A stretch of DNA of 38,300 bases from positions 1 to 38,300 of the IMG/VR virus record IMGVR_UViG_3300032092_000099, one strand, 5' to 3'. The translations under genes and the position numbers were made by a program. Position 1 is the first letter of the stretch. Each line of letters opens with the position of its first letter. Below, piece after piece: positions 13,685 through 23,674 of this stretch. Source of the stretch: a virus. Under the pieces are notes generated by a model. It was not told the origin of the DNA. It searched no databases and saw nothing but the letters and a program-made list of their open reading frames with translations.

Positions 13685-15721
13685 TTAGTATGGGCCTGTA
13701 TTAGAAAATGCCGCGGTTGGCGGTGTAAAGTTTGCGGTGTATCGGGCATAGCCTTTGGTGATGCGGAAATCGTCAATATAGCCGTTAAAGTTCAAACTAT
13801 TATCCGAATTTTGACCAACTCTTGTTGCACCGCCATAAGCATATAAAGCACTAGATGTTGATTGTGTTAACACAGAAGTTCCATTGACATACAAAGTAAA
13901 AGTGCTTCCATTTCTTACAACCGCAACGTGATACCAAGTATTTGCTGAATACGAACCACCTGTTGTTGTATTAACCCACAAATTATTAGATGTGCTGATT
14001 AAAAGATACCAATCGTTTGTGCTTGTAGCCACTTGTAATTGCGAAAAACTATTGCTTCCATTGATTGAAAAAAGTGCTTGTGTTGCTGTCGCATTTATAT
14101 ATGCCCAACATTCAACAGTAAAGTTCCCCGCACCTAAATCTAAATTTGGTGTGTATGGAGAATATAACCAATCACCTGTCCCATCAAACGACATTGACCC
14201 TGTTCCATACTTCTTAACGCTTGTAGAAATCTGTGCGTTACCAACAGTTTCTAAGTCGTTCATCATGGCGTTGTCAAAGATTGCGCCATTGGTCATGTTT
14301 GTAAGCAATGATGTGTTTGTAATGGCGGTAAGCGGCGTAGTTGGCGGGGTAAATGTAGTTGTGTAAACCGCAGTTCCTTTGACAATCCGAAAGTCAGTTA
14401 TATAGCCATTAAAAGGTTGTGCCGATCCTGTTGTGTGTATTGGTGCGCCAATTCTTGTGCCGCCTATAGCCCCGTTAACAGTTCCAGAAACTGTGCCTGT
14501 TGCTCTAGATACCCCATTTACATAAACAGTAACGCTTGTTCCACTTCTAACTACGGCAATGTGATTCCATGAATTTAATAAAACATATGTTGAAATGCCG
14601 CCAATATTATTATTGTTTACATAAACTGCGTCATAAATTCCACCAATTGTTCCAAGCCTAATCATTACTCCATCTGTGTATAAACCAACTTCAGTAACAA
14701 CGCCATTAAGTCCTCTTTCTGTTTGATACACCCAACATTCAACAGTAAACGAACCAGTAAAAGAAAAAGCAGAATTTGCAGATACATCAAGCCAATTTGA
14801 AGATGCAAAAATTCCTGACCCACCAATCACGCTTGTGGAGTAGGCAGTAGAAGTACCAAATGGGTTAAAGCGTTGAACGCTTGGTGTGCCAAAAGAAGAA
14901 ATGATTGCGCTAGTTGTACTATTATCAACAAACCGATTTGATTGACAAGTTAGCAATACAGTATTTGTGATTGCAATAAGAGGAGTTGTTGGGGGCGTAA
15001 ATGTATTTGTATAAACTGCCGTACCTTTAACAACACGCAAATTAGATATGCTTCCTTTAAAACAAGCATTAGCATCTGCTGTAAAACTTTGCAATGATGC
15101 AATGAACAATGCTTGACTTGTGTTTACTGCGGCACTTGCGCTAGTAATTGTTATTACACTTGTGCCATTTAAATATATTTTAATAGTAGTTCCGCTACGA
15201 ACTATTGCACAATGATACCAATTACCCGCGGCAACAATATTATTAGCAGAATAGTATTGACTTCCGTTGTACCAAACTACTAATGCGTTAACTGTACCCA
15301 CATCATTTGAATTTATTTCTAAACCAATACTATTTGCGGCATCGTATGTTCCAAAACTAAAAATTCTAGGGTACAAAGGCGACCCAACTCCAGTACCTGT
15401 TGGTAATTGTGACGGGTTAATCCAACATTCAACTGTAAAGTCGCCTGTTAAATTAAAAGCAGAACTATATGGAACGCTTAAATAACTTCCAGAAGAAGCA
15501 GTAAAAGTATTCGACCAACCAGACCCATAAGGCGAGAAAGAACCTTGGGTTGTATTGCCGTTGCGGGTAATAGGAAAATTATTTCCGCTACTGTCTATAA
15601 ATGTATTGTTCTGTGCGCCATTAGTCCCATCGCCATGCAAAAGCATAGTGACATAATTAAATTGCGGGTCAGGCGGCCCGCCTGAAACTGAAACTGAATC
15701 TGTTTTTGATGCGGCAAACAT
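13685..15721 (-). CDS. Tail fibre protein with three LamG/ConA-like domains
   Basis: 678 aa. Three tandem jelly-roll domains of about 210 residues, each with FTVECW (middle) and an ending FRIxKGxAxYTxxFTPPT: about residues 24-245, 250-465 and 470-672. Inner motifs TWYHVAVVRNGST and VNGTS are typical of LamG_3/concanavalin-like folds that bind sugars. It probably binds host surface polysaccharide. The copies differ enough at the protein level to be old duplications. The N-terminus SVSVSGGPPDPQFNY is a short attachment segment. Confidence 0.8.
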   Translation of the reverse strand: MFAASKTDSVSVSGGPPDPQFNYVTMLLHGDGTNGAQNNTFIDSSGNNFPITRNGNTTQGSFSPYGSGWSNTFTASSGSYLSVPYSSAFNLTGDFTVECWINPSQLPTGTGVGSPLYPRIFSFGTYDAANSIGLEINSNDVGTVNALVVWYNGSQYYSANNIVAAGNWYHCAIVRSGTTIKIYLNGTSVITITSASAAVNTSQALFIASLQSFTADANACFKGSISNLRVVKGTAVYTNTFTPPTTPLIAITNTVLLTCQSNRFVDNSTTSAIISSFGTPSVQRFNPFGTSTAYSTSVIGGSGIFASSNWLDVSANSAFSFTGSFTVECWVYQTERGLNGVVTEVGLYTDGVMIRLGTIGGIYDAVYVNNNNIGGISTYVLLNSWNHIAVVRSGTSVTVYVNGVSRATGTVSGTVNGAIGGTRIGAPIHTTGSAQPFNGYITDFRIVKGTAVYTTTFTPPTTPLTAITNTSLLTNMTNGAIFDNAMMNDLETVGNAQISTSVKKYGTGSMSFDGTGDWLYSPYTPNLDLGAGNFTVECWAYINATATQALFSINGSNSFSQLQVATSTNDWYLLISTSNNLWVNTTTGGSYSANTWYHVAVVRNGSTFTLYVNGTSVLTQSTSSALYAYGGATRVGQNSDNSLNFNGYIDDFRITKGYARYTANFTPPTAAFSNTGPY

Positions 15722-15731
15722 TTATCAATCC

Positions 15732-16232
15732 TTATGGTGTGTAGTTTTGACCAACATTAACGCCATACCAGTTTGTTCCATCGCTAAAGAACGAATAAAT
15801 ATCTTGCCTACTTGCCGTAGCAGTAATCGTTGGCGCAGTACCACCCGCCCATTTAACCGTTGACCAAGTTACCGTGCGTGAACCCGTTGCATCTTGCTTT
15901 AAAAACATGATGAACGATTTGCCGCTAACCGCGCTAGGCATCGTAATTGTTGCGTTGCCTGTTAGCGTAATAATTTGAACCGTGCCGTTAGTCAATGCCA
16001 AAGTAATAGCGGTTGAACTATTTGCCGTAAATGGCGTTTCGGTGTAGTTAGTAACAGTTGGGTTTGTTAAAGTTAACGATGCCAATGTGCTAGTAAAACT
16101 AGGCGCACTAGCACCATTTGATTGCAACAATTGCCCCGATGTACCCGCCGATGTAAACGCTAAAGTTGTTCCATCGCCAACCGCTACTGCGCCCGCCGTT
16201 GGGGTGTTGTTACCGTTAAGAATGATTGCCAT
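15732..16232 (-). CDS. Tail fibre-like beta-structured protein
   Basis: 166 aa. N-terminal part has GTSGQLLQSNGASAPSF, the same fibre linker as in the protein at 12334-13218. The rest (ITLALTNGTVQIITLTGNAT, then SGKSFIMFLKQDATGSRTV and FSDGTNWYG) is the beta-helix-like element often found in short phage fibre or virion decoration proteins. Likely a structural fibre component encoded next to the collagen-like fibre. Confidence 0.7.
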   Translation of the reverse strand: MAIILNGNNTPTAGAVAVGDGTTLAFTSAGTSGQLLQSNGASAPSFTSTLASLTLTNPTVTNYTETPFTANSSTAITLALTNGTVQIITLTGNATITMPSAVSGKSFIMFLKQDATGSRTVTWSTVKWAGGTAPTITATASRQDIYSFFSDGTNWYGVNVGQNYTP

Positions 16233-16243
16233 TTTTTAATCCT

Positions 16244-18229
16244 TTAAAGAACAACCCAACGCTGACCTGATGCGATGGTTACTGTATATCCGCTTGCAAT
16301 GGTCATCGGGCCTACTGAAAATCCATTAGTACCGCTATTCAAAGTTTGGTTTGAACTTACTGTATCCAAGTTAGGAACAATCGGGCCACCCCCCGCGTTA
16401 GCCCCCGTAGGCCCTGTTGCGCCAGTATTTCCTGTTGCACCAGTTGGCCCGACTACGCCTTGTACGCCCTGAATTCCCTGTACGCCCTGCGGCCCTGTCG
16501 GGCCTACATCGCCTTGAATCCCTTGTGTTCCCGTAGGCCCTGTTGGGCCTTGTGCGCCTGTTGCGCCCGTATTACCCGTTGGGCCTGTTGGCCCTGCGAC
16601 CCCTTGTGCGCCCGTATCACCCTGCGGGCCTGTAGGCCCTGCCACGCCCTGAACGCCTTGGATACCTTGCGGGCCAGTTGGCCCTGCTACGGTAGATGCC
16701 GCCCCTGTCGGCCCTGTCACCCCTTGGATGCCCTGTGCGCCTGTTGGCCCTGCAATGCCCTGAATACCTTGGTCGCCTTGGATACCTTGGATGCCTTGTG
16801 CGCCTGTCGGCCCAACCACGCCCTGAATACCTTGGATGCCTTGGTCGCCTTGAATACCTTGCGCCCCCGTTGGGCCTGTCGGCCCGACCACGCCTTGCGA
16901 ACCAGTTGGGCCTGTTGCGCCTACTGCCCCTGTTGGCCCTGCTACCGTACTTGCCGCGCCTGTAGGCCCTGTTGCGCCTGTTGGCCCTGTCGCGCCCACT
17001 ACGCCAATAGATTGAATAATTGCAATTAAATTGTGATTGTTTGCAAAACCAGTTGTTCCCGTGCCGCTAGATGTTGTCAGGGTAACGGGGCAAGTTACTG
17101 AAGTGTTAGGCACTACCGTTGGGTTAGCAGATAAAACCCATTGTTGGTAATTGTTTGAATTGGTTGCATCTTGCAAGATAAGGCTATCGCCTGTTTTTAA
17201 GAATCCCAAGAACAAATCAACATCAATGCCGTTGCTTGTTAAGTGACTAAAGGTAAGACTAGTTGCAGATATTTGCGTTGCGTTATTCCAAAACACATGA
17301 CCCGATGTAGGTGTACCCGATGTTTGCGTAGTATCCGCATCATATTGGTAATACGATGAAGATTGACCATCAGCACCCGTAGCACCTGTTGGGCCTGTAG
17401 GCCCTGCTACTGTAGATGCCGCACCCGTTGGCCCTGTAGCCCCTGCCGCGCCCGTGCTTCCCGTTGGCCCTGCTACGCCTTGTGCGCCCGTTGGCCCTGT
17501 AACGCCTTGAACGCCTTGTGCGCCTTGCGCCCCCGTTGGCCCTGCGATGCCTTGCAAACCTTGTTCGCCCTGAATTCCCTGAATACCTTGTGCGCCAGTT
17601 GGCCCAATCGCGCCTTGGATGCCTTGCGCCCCTGTCGGGCCAGTAGGCCCTGCAACCGTACTATCAGCACCCGTAGCACCCGTAGGGCCAATTGCGCCTT
17701 GAATACCTTGTGGGCCTGTAGGCCCTGCGTTGCCTTGAACGCCTTGCGCCCCTGTCGGGCCAACCGCACCCGTTGGGCCTGTATTGCCGTTAGCACCATT
17801 AACGCCCGTAGGCCCTGTCGGGCCATCATTTCCGTTAGCACCCTGCGCCCCTGTTGGGCCTTGGATACCTTGTATGCCTTGAACGCCTTGAATACCTTGA
17901 ATTCCCTGCGGGCCAGTAGGCCCTGCTACGCCTTGCGTACCTTGTCCAGTAGGCCCTGTAGCCCCCGTAGGGCCTTGCACCGTAGATGGCGCACCAGTAG
18001 GGCCAGTAGGCCCTGCGCCGCCCGTAGCACCTTGCGCCCCTGTAGGCCCTGTCACCGTGCTAGGTGCGCCAGTTGCACCCGTTGGCCCTGTAGGGCCGCT
18101 ACCCTGTGGGCCTGTCGGCCCTGTAGCCCCGCTAATCGCCCTATCAATCCTTAAATCAATGCGCGGTTGTGGCGTTACTTGTAGGTTTACATTGTTGCCA
18201 TCTTGAACGGAAACTTTGATGTTGCTCAT
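16244..18229 (-). CDS. Collagen-like tail fibre protein
   Basis: 661 aa. Two Gly-X-Y blocks (about residues 34-289 and 412-623), dominated by GPTGPTG, GPQGIQG and GAQG triplets, flank a 120-residue non-collagen domain ([21 protein letters not shown] to [13 protein letters not shown]). A beta-rich C-terminal piece of about 38 residues ends the protein. Six breaks of the form GAxSTVxG interrupt the triplet register at intervals. It should form a trimeric, flexible fibre. Start overlaps the upstream stop (ATGA). Repeats at DNA level generate long spurious frames on the other strand. Confidence 0.9.
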   Translation of the reverse strand: MSNIKVSVQDGNNVNLQVTPQPRIDLRIDRAISGATGPTGPQGSGPTGPTGATGAPSTVTGPTGAQGATGGAGPTGPTGAPSTVQGPTGATGPTGQGTQGVAGPTGPQGIQGIQGVQGIQGIQGPTGAQGANGNDGPTGPTGVNGANGNTGPTGAVGPTGAQGVQGNAGPTGPQGIQGAIGPTGATGADSTVAGPTGPTGAQGIQGAIGPTGAQGIQGIQGEQGLQGIAGPTGAQGAQGVQGVTGPTGAQGVAGPTGSTGAAGATGPTGAASTVAGPTGPTGATGADGQSSSYYQYDADTTQTSGTPTSGHVFWNNATQISATSLTFSHLTSNGIDVDLFLGFLKTGDSLILQDATNSNNYQQWVLSANPTVVPNTSVTCPVTLTTSSGTGTTGFANNHNLIAIIQSIGVVGATGPTGATGPTGAASTVAGPTGAVGATGPTGSQGVVGPTGPTGAQGIQGDQGIQGIQGVVGPTGAQGIQGIQGDQGIQGIAGPTGAQGIQGVTGPTGAASTVAGPTGPQGIQGVQGVAGPTGPQGDTGAQGVAGPTGPTGNTGATGAQGPTGPTGTQGIQGDVGPTGPQGVQGIQGVQGVVGPTGATGNTGATGPTGANAGGGPIVPNLDTVSSNQTLNSGTNGFSVGPMTIASGYTVTIASGQRWVVL

Positions 18230-18714
18230 AGGACAATAACCCCATCGCTACGAACCAAGAACAACAAGAAAATAATGGAATCATCTGCGGGCGTAGTTCC
18301 CGATACGGGAAAACTAACCTTAACGCGACCTGAAAAACCCACGGTATCGGCGGCATCAATTTCTAGTTGGGTATCTGTACTCATCAAGCCCCAAGCCGCC
18401 GCGTCTATAACCAATGTACAAGTTCCATTAGCGGCAACAATGTTAGTAATCGTTAACGGGATTGCCGCGGGCGGGGGGTTGTAATCTGCAATATCAAAAG
18501 TTAACCCGTTACGCGTATCAATAATGTTTGATAGTTCACGGCGAACAATTTGTGCATTAAGGGTTGCGCCTGTCAGATTGACGGGCAAGCCTGTAGCGGA
18601 ATTGGTAAATGTCAAATTCCAATAGGTTTGTTGATTCCAAACCAATTCGCCCGCAAGAATGGGGTTGTCAAAACCGCTTACTTGTGCAAGGGTATTTTTA
18701 TTAAAAATCGCCAT
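18226..18714 (-). CDS. Putative baseplate/fibre-associated structural protein
   Basis: 162 aa, beta-rich. It opens [19 protein letters not shown]; the middle ([20 protein letters not shown], then NAQIVRRE) resembles an Ig-like N-terminal domain of upper-baseplate or fibre-attachment proteins. It is coupled by ATGA to the collagen-like fibre gene, so it is a good candidate for the adaptor that links the fibre to the tail tip. Family not firmly identified. Confidence 0.55.
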   Translation of the reverse strand: MAIFNKNTLAQVSGFDNPILAGELVWNQQTYWNLTFTNSATGLPVNLTGATLNAQIVRRELSNIIDTRNGLTFDIADYNPPPAAIPLTITNIVAANGTCTLVIDAAAWGLMSTDTQLEIDAADTVGFSGRVKVSFPVSGTTPADDSIIFLLFLVRSDGVIVL

Positions 18715-18741
18715 AGCGTTCCCTAAACTTAGTTAGAACAT

Positions 18742-18756
18742 CCGCGAATCCCGCGG
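18742..18756 (-). other. Small stem-loop between tail tip and fibre genes
   Basis: CCGCG (18742-18746) and CGCGG (18752-18756) form a perfect 5-bp stem with a 5-nt loop in the 68-bp gap between the tail tip and baseplate-like genes. No U-run follows on the minus strand, so it is not a convincing terminator. Confidence 0.3.
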
Positions 18757-18782
18757 TTATGGTGTATTGTATTTTAGATATT

Positions 18783-21700
18783 TTAGCCACTTACATAAAT
18801 ACACGCAATCATTTGTATATCAGTTGGGCTAGAAAATGTTGCCGCTTCCCGCGCTTTGGCTACGGTATAGGAACGAACCAAATCATCGGCTTGTTTCATG
18901 CCTTTGCCCGCGGTGCTAGACGTAACGATTAGGTCGCCAACGGCAATGTTGCCATTTTCCCCGCAAACATTTATTTGACCTTCACCAATAGCATTGATGA
19001 TTGCTGAATAACTGGTTGGTTCGTAAACATAGAATTCAGGGGCGGGATTAGGAATAAATACCTTTTCCCCAACTTTATTAATTTTTACGGTATATCCATC
19101 AATCAAAGCGGCGGGCGGGGCTAATGCGTCTAGCGGTGTAGAAACATTAAAAACCCCAAGCGCACATTGATTTGCCGTTGTAGATTTTGTGACGGTGTAA
19201 ATGGTATCGCTGATAGTGGATTTTCTAACTAAAACGCCATCAACAACAATATCGCCTTGAACAATTGTTTCTGTCTTAGAAATTAAACCATCGTGTGCGC
19301 CTGTAAACGGGCCACCAACGCCCGCATCAATGTAATACGCGTATCCTGTACCCGATGCAAGTTTAATTCGCGCCCCAATTCCACCGCTACCATTTAAAGC
19401 CGCAAAATCACCCGCAGGGTTAACGGGCGAACCCGCAGTTCCATTGTATTGATATTGAGTAACCGACAAACTAGCGGCTTCCGTATATCCCAAAACCGCA
19501 AGATTATAGTAACAAAGTCCACTTCCATTACCCGCTTGAAAGATTCCGTTATAACTTCCTAATCCTATGCCTTCCGTATAGACTAAAAATGTATCTGCAA
19601 CCCTTGATGCAAATGCGTATGAGTACGCGGTTTTAGAAGTAGAAATATCATTACCGTAAACAATTGGCCCAAGCGCGGATGATGCCGTACCCGTGCGTTC
19701 AAAATACATTGTTGCGCCTGATGATGAACCACCCGCCGCCGCACCCAATTGCATTGTTGTGTTGTAACTTGTATTGGTAATTTGACCCGTTGTAATAGTT
19801 CCAAGGTTTGCGCTAATTGCGGATAGTTGACCAACCTTTAAATTAGAAAGGTATGGCACATTCCAAACTGTATTGTTTGTAGATGGGGAATAAACACCAT
19901 CTGATTGGTAAACAGATTCGCCCGCAACAATAACGGGCGCAGTAGCACCCCAAACAGTTCCCGCACCCCACGAATCATTTGGCGGGTAAGATACGCTACC
20001 ACTTGTTGTAATTGTTGTTGGCGTTGGCGATAAAGAACTTAAAGTAGTTTTTGAATAGCAAATACGCGCAGAATTTCCGTTAGTGCCAGTTGGCCCTAAG
20101 TTGCCCGTTGCCCCTGTAGGCCCTGTTATCGATGCCCCTGTAGGGCCTGTAGGCCCTGCCCCCGCTACAGGATTCCAAACCAATGACGCGCTAATTGGGC
20201 TTAATATTGAACTTGTTACATCATTGCCAACCATGTAAGCAAAATAATAAGTACCCGTGTTTAGCGTGATGTTGGCAAATGTGTAATAACTATTATTGGT
20301 AACGGGTTGTCCGTTAGTTGTTGATGCACTAGAAACTAATTTCCAATCTGCGGCAGTTGGCGTTGCGCTTGTAGTCCAAAACAAATTAGCAAAAGTTACG
20401 CGCCCTGTTGTTGGCACAAAAACTTGAACATCAATATAGGGAATTGTCGCGCTTGGAAATCCCGTAACCGTAGGCGCGGCTAATGGTGAAAAATAACTTA
20501 CTGATGCCAAACCCGAATTAGGTATTGGCGTAAATTGCGTTATATCAAAGTCATCATAAACTTGCGCGTTGTACTCTGACATTTCCAATCTTGCACCTAA
20601 TGAACCATCGGGTAAAGATGCTTCATTAACTTTCATTACGCGAAAAAGTTTTGCGTTCCAACCGTAATCAGCATTGGTAACGCTAACTACATCGCCCGCA
20701 TCAACTTGGATGCCGTAATATGTAGTGGTAAAGCCTACAATTAAATCTTCGCGGGCTTGTTCTAATAAACGATTAGCAAGGTAATTTGCTTGTACCGAAT
20801 CGTTAACCAAATCGTATGTGATTGAATATTTGTTAACGGGTTCGTTGGGATACAGTAAACCGCTAGGTGTTTCAATATTTACAAATGCGGCTTGGTCGCG
20901 GTTTTCTTTAAATGGGAATCGCGCTTCAACTTGGTTAATTGAACTTGTAATGTCAGTTGCGCTAACGCGGATTTCGCCAATGATGTTGTCATCATCAAAA
21001 GCATACGCCGTAGATTCGGCTTTGTTAATAACTACCGACCATTGACCCAATGCGGCGTTATAGGTCATCCAAGAATCACAAGCAGAAACGATGCGGTCAA
21101 CATTAGAAAGAACTGATTGCCCTGCATCTAATACGCCGTTGATACGGTAACGCGGTTGCGTAGATGGTGCGCCGCTACTATTTGTAAATGTAATGTTTTG
21201 GTCGCCATACGCGTTTAATGCGGTTGCGCTTGTGCTATTTACAAACGCCGCATCTACTGCGCCGCCATAAACCGCGTTGGTCATGTAGTCATACCAAACA
21301 TCGCCCGCTTTGGCTACGCCTGTACCGTTTAGCGTATGCGCTACTTTAAAAGTAATTGGGTTAAGTTGCGTTGTATCTGCATCGCGGTTGTAAATAAGTT
21401 TGACAATAGCAAACCCCAAACCATTCATTTGCCGCGTTCCTGTCCAACGCTGACCAACGGCAATATCAGAACCACCCATAACCGTGCTAGGTGCTGATGC
21501 GCCATTTGCGGATGTAATTGTGCCGCCCGTTGTAGATTTATAAAGATTGATATAAAGATAGCCGTTAATCTTTGTATCTACATTTCCCGCTTCATCAGTT
21601 AGGCTAACAACTTTAGTTAAATCCGAACCATCAAAAGTAATTTTTCTATCGCCGTAATACATATCGGCGGTATCAAATGTAAATTGACCATTAGGGCTAA

Positions 21701-21992
21701 TGCTTGAAATAGCCAAAACATAGTACATTGTTTTTTGGTCAGTTGTCAGAACGGCATCAACAAATGTGCCGCCCATGTACGCATTGCCGTACACAATAGG
21801 AATAGCGTTAACTGCGCTTGGCGGTACTTGTTGCCTTACGCCCATGTCTTGTTGTGTTTCAGGGTTATCGGCAAAAATTCTAGACACAACCATTGATAAA
21901 GCAAAGTTTACGGCAAAGGTAGCATAAGCCATGCTAATTCCTGTTGCCCCTGCTAACCATGACGCGCCCGCGGCAATCATTGTTGCTACCAT
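18783..21992 (-). CDS. Tail tip / host specificity protein (J-like)
   Basis: 1069 aa from ATG 21992, preceded by AGGG; the in-frame TTG at 22049 would overlap the GNAT gene. N-terminal hydrophobic segments (residues 1-40) lead to a J-like core: AIPIVYGNAYMGG, then VLAISSISPNGQ and a middle VNKYSITYDLVNDSVQANYLA style region. A short collagen-like insert ([15 protein letters not shown]) sits at about residues 612-640. The C-terminus (DALAPPAALIDGYTVKINK, VTSSTAGKGMKQ) resembles a fibre-side domain. It caps the tail and probably carries fibres; largest gene in the window. Confidence 0.75.
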   Translation of the reverse strand: MVATMIAAGASWLAGATGISMAYATFAVNFALSMVVSRIFADNPETQQDMGVRQQVPPSAVNAIPIVYGNAYMGGTFVDAVLTTDQKTMYYVLAISSISPNGQFTFDTADMYYGDRKITFDGSDLTKVVSLTDEAGNVDTKINGYLYINLYKSTTGGTITSANGASAPSTVMGGSDIAVGQRWTGTRQMNGLGFAIVKLIYNRDADTTQLNPITFKVAHTLNGTGVAKAGDVWYDYMTNAVYGGAVDAAFVNSTSATALNAYGDQNITFTNSSGAPSTQPRYRINGVLDAGQSVLSNVDRIVSACDSWMTYNAALGQWSVVINKAESTAYAFDDDNIIGEIRVSATDITSSINQVEARFPFKENRDQAAFVNIETPSGLLYPNEPVNKYSITYDLVNDSVQANYLANRLLEQAREDLIVGFTTTYYGIQVDAGDVVSVTNADYGWNAKLFRVMKVNEASLPDGSLGARLEMSEYNAQVYDDFDITQFTPIPNSGLASVSYFSPLAAPTVTGFPSATIPYIDVQVFVPTTGRVTFANLFWTTSATPTAADWKLVSSASTTNGQPVTNNSYYTFANITLNTGTYYFAYMVGNDVTSSILSPISASLVWNPVAGAGPTGPTGASITGPTGATGNLGPTGTNGNSARICYSKTTLSSLSPTPTTITTSGSVSYPPNDSWGAGTVWGATAPVIVAGESVYQSDGVYSPSTNNTVWNVPYLSNLKVGQLSAISANLGTITTGQITNTSYNTTMQLGAAAGGSSSGATMYFERTGTASSALGPIVYGNDISTSKTAYSYAFASRVADTFLVYTEGIGLGSYNGIFQAGNGSGLCYYNLAVLGYTEAASLSVTQYQYNGTAGSPVNPAGDFAALNGSGGIGARIKLASGTGYAYYIDAGVGGPFTGAHDGLISKTETIVQGDIVVDGVLVRKSTISDTIYTVTKSTTANQCALGVFNVSTPLDALAPPAALIDGYTVKINKVGEKVFIPNPAPEFYVYEPTSYSAIINAIGEGQINVCGENGNIAVGDLIVTSSTAGKGMKQADDLVRSYTVAKAREAATFSSPTDIQMIACIYVSG

Positions 21993-21993
21993 T

Positions 21994-22440
21994 TTATTCC
22001 CTAACAAAAGTTGCACTAAGGGATTTGTATCCCCTGCGCGTGTAATCAATTAAAGGCCCGTTAGCAGATATTGAAGTACAAACAAAATCTACATCGCCCG
22101 CTTTTAGCATTTCCTTTGCGCGTTCATCAAACGCTTTCCAAAGCCTACCGCCAACCGTACCATTGCGATGTTCAGGTTCTACCCACCACAATAGTTCGTT
22201 TAATTCTTTTACTTTGGGCGACCAAATGTTAGAAGTTTTGTAAGCCACAATCGCGCCCCTGAGATGCGAGTCGATATAAATAAACCCACGCCCGTGAATG
22301 ATGCTAAACAATAGTTCTTCAACATAGCGGGGAAAGTGATTATGCGATTCGCCAAGTTTTTTAATTGGGTTTTCATAGGCGTATGCCTCCACGATTTCTA
22401 ACAGTCTAGGTATATCGTATCTTGTCGCTTGTCTTATCAT
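21994..22440 (-). CDS. GNAT-family acetyltransferase
   Basis: 148 aa. MIRQATRYDIPRLLEIVEAY is a standard GNAT N-terminus; LLWWVEPEHRNGTVGGRLWK holds motif A for acetyl-CoA binding; the end IDYTRRGYKSLSATFVRE is the last GNAT strand region. Encoded inside the tail tip operon with a 4-nt overlap upstream and one base before the tip gene. Small GNATs are seen in this place in other siphophages; the target (virion protein or host) is unknown. Confidence 0.75.
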   Translation of the reverse strand: MIRQATRYDIPRLLEIVEAYAYENPIKKLGESHNHFPRYVEELLFSIIHGRGFIYIDSHLRGAIVAYKTSNIWSPKVKELNELLWWVEPEHRNGTVGGRLWKAFDERAKEMLKAGDVDFVCTSISANGPLIDYTRRGYKSLSATFVRE

Positions 22441-23081
22441 GGGCCAGTACCACCGCCATCCATTGTTACTGTAGTTTCGCTTGCTTGTGTTTGCGTCATT
22501 GGCGGCGAACCAAAATCAAAGAATGTATTAGAAATTTCACTTACGCGGTTCATTGATGTATCACCCGCATAAATAAATTGCCAATTGTTTTGATTTGTTT
22601 TTACGCCCGACAATCTATTTTCTAAAATTCGGCGCATTGATGAACAAGAAATAGAACAAGTTGCAATGCGTGTACGCGCTTCGGCATTAAAATCTTCAGT
22701 AATTGAAACGCTATTGATGATGCCTTGGTAGCGTTTAAAAAATTGCGTTGTAGGCGTTGTAATGATTTGGTTGTTACTGTCAAAGAAACCGCGCCAAACT
22801 TCTACCAATGAACCTTTAATGTCGTTGCCTAAAATGATGCCTATATTTGTTGGGTCAATGCCTGTCAACGCAATGGTCATATCGTCAGAAGTGCCTTTAA
22901 TGTCGCGCTGAACATCGCCAACGCTAAGTAGCGCACCAAGGTTAGCAAAGGTAATGCCGCCAACCGTAATAGGTGCGGCGGCGTTGCAGAATGTGTAAAC
23001 CGTAGCGGCATTGCCTACGGTAAGTTTTACAAATTCCGCATGGTTGATTTGTGAACCAGTTACGGCATTAATTGTTGTCAT
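22437..23081 (-). CDS. Distal tail/hub protein (DUF2163- or DUF1833-like)
   Basis: 214 aa. Beta-rich, with FVKLTVGNAATVYTFCNAA and DDMTIALTGIDPTNI, then a DFNAEARTRIATCSISC block. The layout resembles the DUF2163/DUF1833-type hub proteins encoded between the distal tail protein and the tip in GTA-like tails. It ends in a Gly-rich GGGTGP tail. Overlaps both neighbours by 4 nt. Family assignment is tentative. Confidence 0.6.
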   Translation of the reverse strand: MTTINAVTGSQINHAEFVKLTVGNAATVYTFCNAAAPITVGGITFANLGALLSVGDVQRDIKGTSDDMTIALTGIDPTNIGIILGNDIKGSLVEVWRGFFDSNNQIITTPTTQFFKRYQGIINSVSITEDFNAEARTRIATCSISCSSMRRILENRLSGVKTNQNNWQFIYAGDTSMNRVSEISNTFFDFGSPPMTQTQASETTVTMDGGGTGP

Positions 23082-23674
23082 GTTATGTACTCACGGAAAA
23101 CAAACGGGGCATCCCATTGCACAAACGCGCCATCCGTCATTGGGTTAAGTGTATAGGTTGGGCAAGATTCTGCAACCACCGTAAATGTGCAAGCATTGCC
23201 AATGCTAACCGTTGTGCCTGATGCGGGCGTACCAATCAACGGGCGATTGATGCCTACTGATGAACCCGCGCTATCCGCGGTTATCTTGTAGGTGTAACCG
23301 TTAATCATAATAAAATCACCCGCTTTAAATGTTCCGTTAGAAGTTAAAGCAAGTGTTTGCGTATTAGCCGCGGGCGCACCGTTCAAGGTTGCCGCGGTAG
23401 CCGTGCCACGCATTTCAGTAAACCAAGAAAGATTGGTGCTATTAAAAGTAATTGTTTCAGGTAATTGCCTATCTTTGTTATCAATGCTTTGGATAATATC
23501 CCGAACTTGCGGATAGTAAAGGTAGGCATGGGGCGTAATCGTAAACACCCAAGGCACGGCGGTTAGGTATTGCGCTACGGTGATATAACCCGAACGCGCT
23601 ACTTGTTGTCCAACCATACGGCGGTTGTTAACCGTCATTGATTGTTGTATATCAAAAATGGTTTGGAAACTCAT
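23078..23674 (-). CDS. Probable distal tail protein
   Basis: 198 aa, directly after the tape measure gene (4-nt overlap), where siphophages encode the distal tail protein. Residues 1-90 (MSFQTIFDIQQSMTVNNRRM, WFTEMRGTA) look like a tail-tube-like beta domain; 95-165 (LALTSNGTFKAGDFIMING) an inserted small beta barrel. No catalytic motif. Role assigned mainly from order. Confidence 0.6.
   Translation of the reverse strand: MSFQTIFDIQQSMTVNNRRMVGQQVARSGYITVAQYLTAVPWVFTITPHAYLYYPQVRDIIQSIDNKDRQLPETITFNSTNLSWFTEMRGTATAATLNGAPAANTQTLALTSNGTFKAGDFIMINGYTYKITADSAGSSVGINRPLIGTPASGTTVSIGNACTFTVVAESCPTYTLNPMTDGAFVQWDAPFVFREYIT

Noticed and set aside
16400-18150. Dense short repeats that could suggest a CRISPR array
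   Set aside because: There are no constant repeats with unique spacers of fixed length; the periodicity is 9 bp multiples encoding GPTG-type triplets.
16460-18154. Long plus-strand frames (about 190 and 263 codons) opposite the collagen-like gene
   Set aside because: They are Cys/Arg/Pro/Ala/Leu-rich low-complexity products of the Gly-X-Y repeat read backwards, without start signals; the minus-strand collagen gene explains them.
12334-18229. Diversity-generating retroelement acting on fibre genes
   Set aside because: No reverse transcriptase, no template/variable repeat pair and no lectin-fold C-terminus could be found in the window.
21993-22049. TTG start extending the tail tip protein into the GNAT gene
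   Set aside because: ATG 21992 has AGGG upstream and abuts the GNAT stop, the usual spacing here.
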